6,113 nt of DNA from Deltaproteobacteria bacterium. GTDB lineage: Bacteria > Desulfobacterota > BSN033 > UBA1163. The translations under genes and the position numbers were made by a program. The DNA lies in assembly GCA_016875155.1 (NCBI GenBank), contig VGSD01000186.1:1-6113 (forward strand). Direction: 5' to 3'. The notes beneath the pieces are model-generated. The model saw nothing but the letters and a program-made list of their open reading frames with translations, searched no databases and was not told the origin of the DNA. This document shows, in pieces, positions 5,659 through 6,113 of this stretch. How positions within the stretch are numbered: the stretch's first letter is position 1; each line of letters opens with the position of its first letter.

Positions 5659-6113
5659 GTGGATATCAATGTGATTGAAGAGGCGAGGCGGGTTTTGAGG
5701 ATTGAGGCGCAATCGATTCTCGATCTGGTAGAGCGGATTGATGACGATTTTTTACGGGCTGTGGAGATACTCTACCATTGCAAGGGAAGGGTCGTTCTCA
5801 TGGGGATGGGAAAATCCGGGCTAGTGGGAAGAAAGATCGCCTCCACCTTTGCAAGCACCGGTACCCCTGCGTTCTTCCTCCATCCTGCGGAAGGTTTGAA
5901 TGGCGATTTCGGGATGCTGGCCAAAGAGGATGTGGTCATCGGTATCTCGAACAGCGGAGAAACAAGGGAACTGTTGGAAGTTCTCCCTCTCATCAAACGG
6001 TATGGAAATCAGTTGATCACACTCACTGGAAGCAGAAAATCGACCCTCGCCAAGGCTGGAGATATCTCCCTTGATATTCAGGTCAAAGAAGAGGCCTGTC
6101 CATTGGGCCTGGC
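5659..6113 (+). CDS. kdsD: Arabinose-5-phosphate isomerase (KpsF/GutQ family), 3'-truncated by window edge
   Basis: The enzyme interconverts ribulose 5-phosphate and arabinose 5-phosphate, the first committed step to Kdo, the sugar linking lipid A to the LPS core. The 151 visible codons cover a helical N-terminus (INVIEEARRVLRIEAQSI) and most of the SIS sugar-isomerase domain. Landmarks are GMGKSG at 49-54 (K52, equivalent to the E. coli catalytic lysine), ASTGTPAFFLHPAE, ISNSGE at 96-101 (E101), and KEEACPLGL at 143-151 (E145). The missing half should hold the rest of the SIS domain, including the LSHPGG histidine, and two CBS domains; the family is about 320-330 residues. I chose the GTG at 5659 because AGGGAGG lies 11 nt upstream; GTG at 5671 is the alternative. 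One departure: the usual HGD after HPAE is NGD here (N81). The gene follows pyrG by 69 bp and is probably co-transcribed with it. Confidence 0.94.
   Translation, partial: MDINVIEEARRVLRIEAQSILDLVERIDDDFLRAVEILYHCKGRVVLMGMGKSGLVGRKIASTFASTGTPAFFLHPAEGLNGDFGMLAKEDVVIGISNSGETRELLEVLPLIKRYGNQLITLTGSRKSTLAKAGDISLDIQVKEEACPLGL

Noticed and set aside
5778..6074. 98-codon plus-strand frame inside kdsD
   Set aside because: It overlaps the conserved SIS domain in another frame and has no recognisable features or ribosome site.

Overview
The window is an ordinary-looking chromosomal stretch from a Gram-negative bacterium. All five genes are on the + strand and base composition by eye is close to half GC. 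The genes are homoserine dehydrogenase (hom, 5' end cut off by the window), threonine synthase (thrC), an ApgM-type phosphoglycerate mutase homologue, CTP synthase (pyrG), and arabinose-5-phosphate isomerase (kdsD, 3' end cut off). KdsD makes the precursor of Kdo, so the host should have a lipopolysaccharide outer membrane. The gene set (hom-thrC-apgM, then pyrG leading into Kdo genes) and the short heptamer repeats between genes are what I would expect from an uncultivated Desulfobacterota ('Deltaproteobacteria') or a related lineage. That placement is inference, not proof.

Layout. Bases 2-1078 encode the C-terminal five-sixths or so of hom, ending in an ACT domain. A 60-bp spacer built of eight 7-bp units (1081-1140) separates it from thrC (1154-2206). 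A 246-bp gap follows, with two hairpins and overlapping candidate sigma-54 and sigma-70 promoters, and leads into apgM (2453-3688). The next gap is framed by a perfect 20-bp inverted repeat (3689-3708 and 3848-3867) that encloses a structured, AT-richer core. pyrG follows (3916-5589). A short spacer with a second heptamer array (5595-5622) leads into kdsD (5659 to the window end).

How the genes work together. Hom makes homoserine and ThrC turns O-phosphohomoserine into threonine. The kinase step between them has no GHMP-type ThrB in the window. The ApgM homologue lies directly after hom and thrC and belongs to a family for which a homoserine-kinase role has been proposed, so it may fill that step; the alternative is a glycolytic phosphoglycerate mutase. 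The second block pairs CTP synthesis with Kdo synthesis. This is sensible because CTP is the activating nucleotide for CMP-Kdo.

The coding genes are well-known families, and I do not see a new defence, mobile or biosynthetic system. The least explained material is between the genes: two 7-bp-period arrays with different units, the 179-bp inverted-repeat element before pyrG, a GTAGGCAGG motif shared by two gaps, and the possible sigma-54 promoter of the apgM gene.
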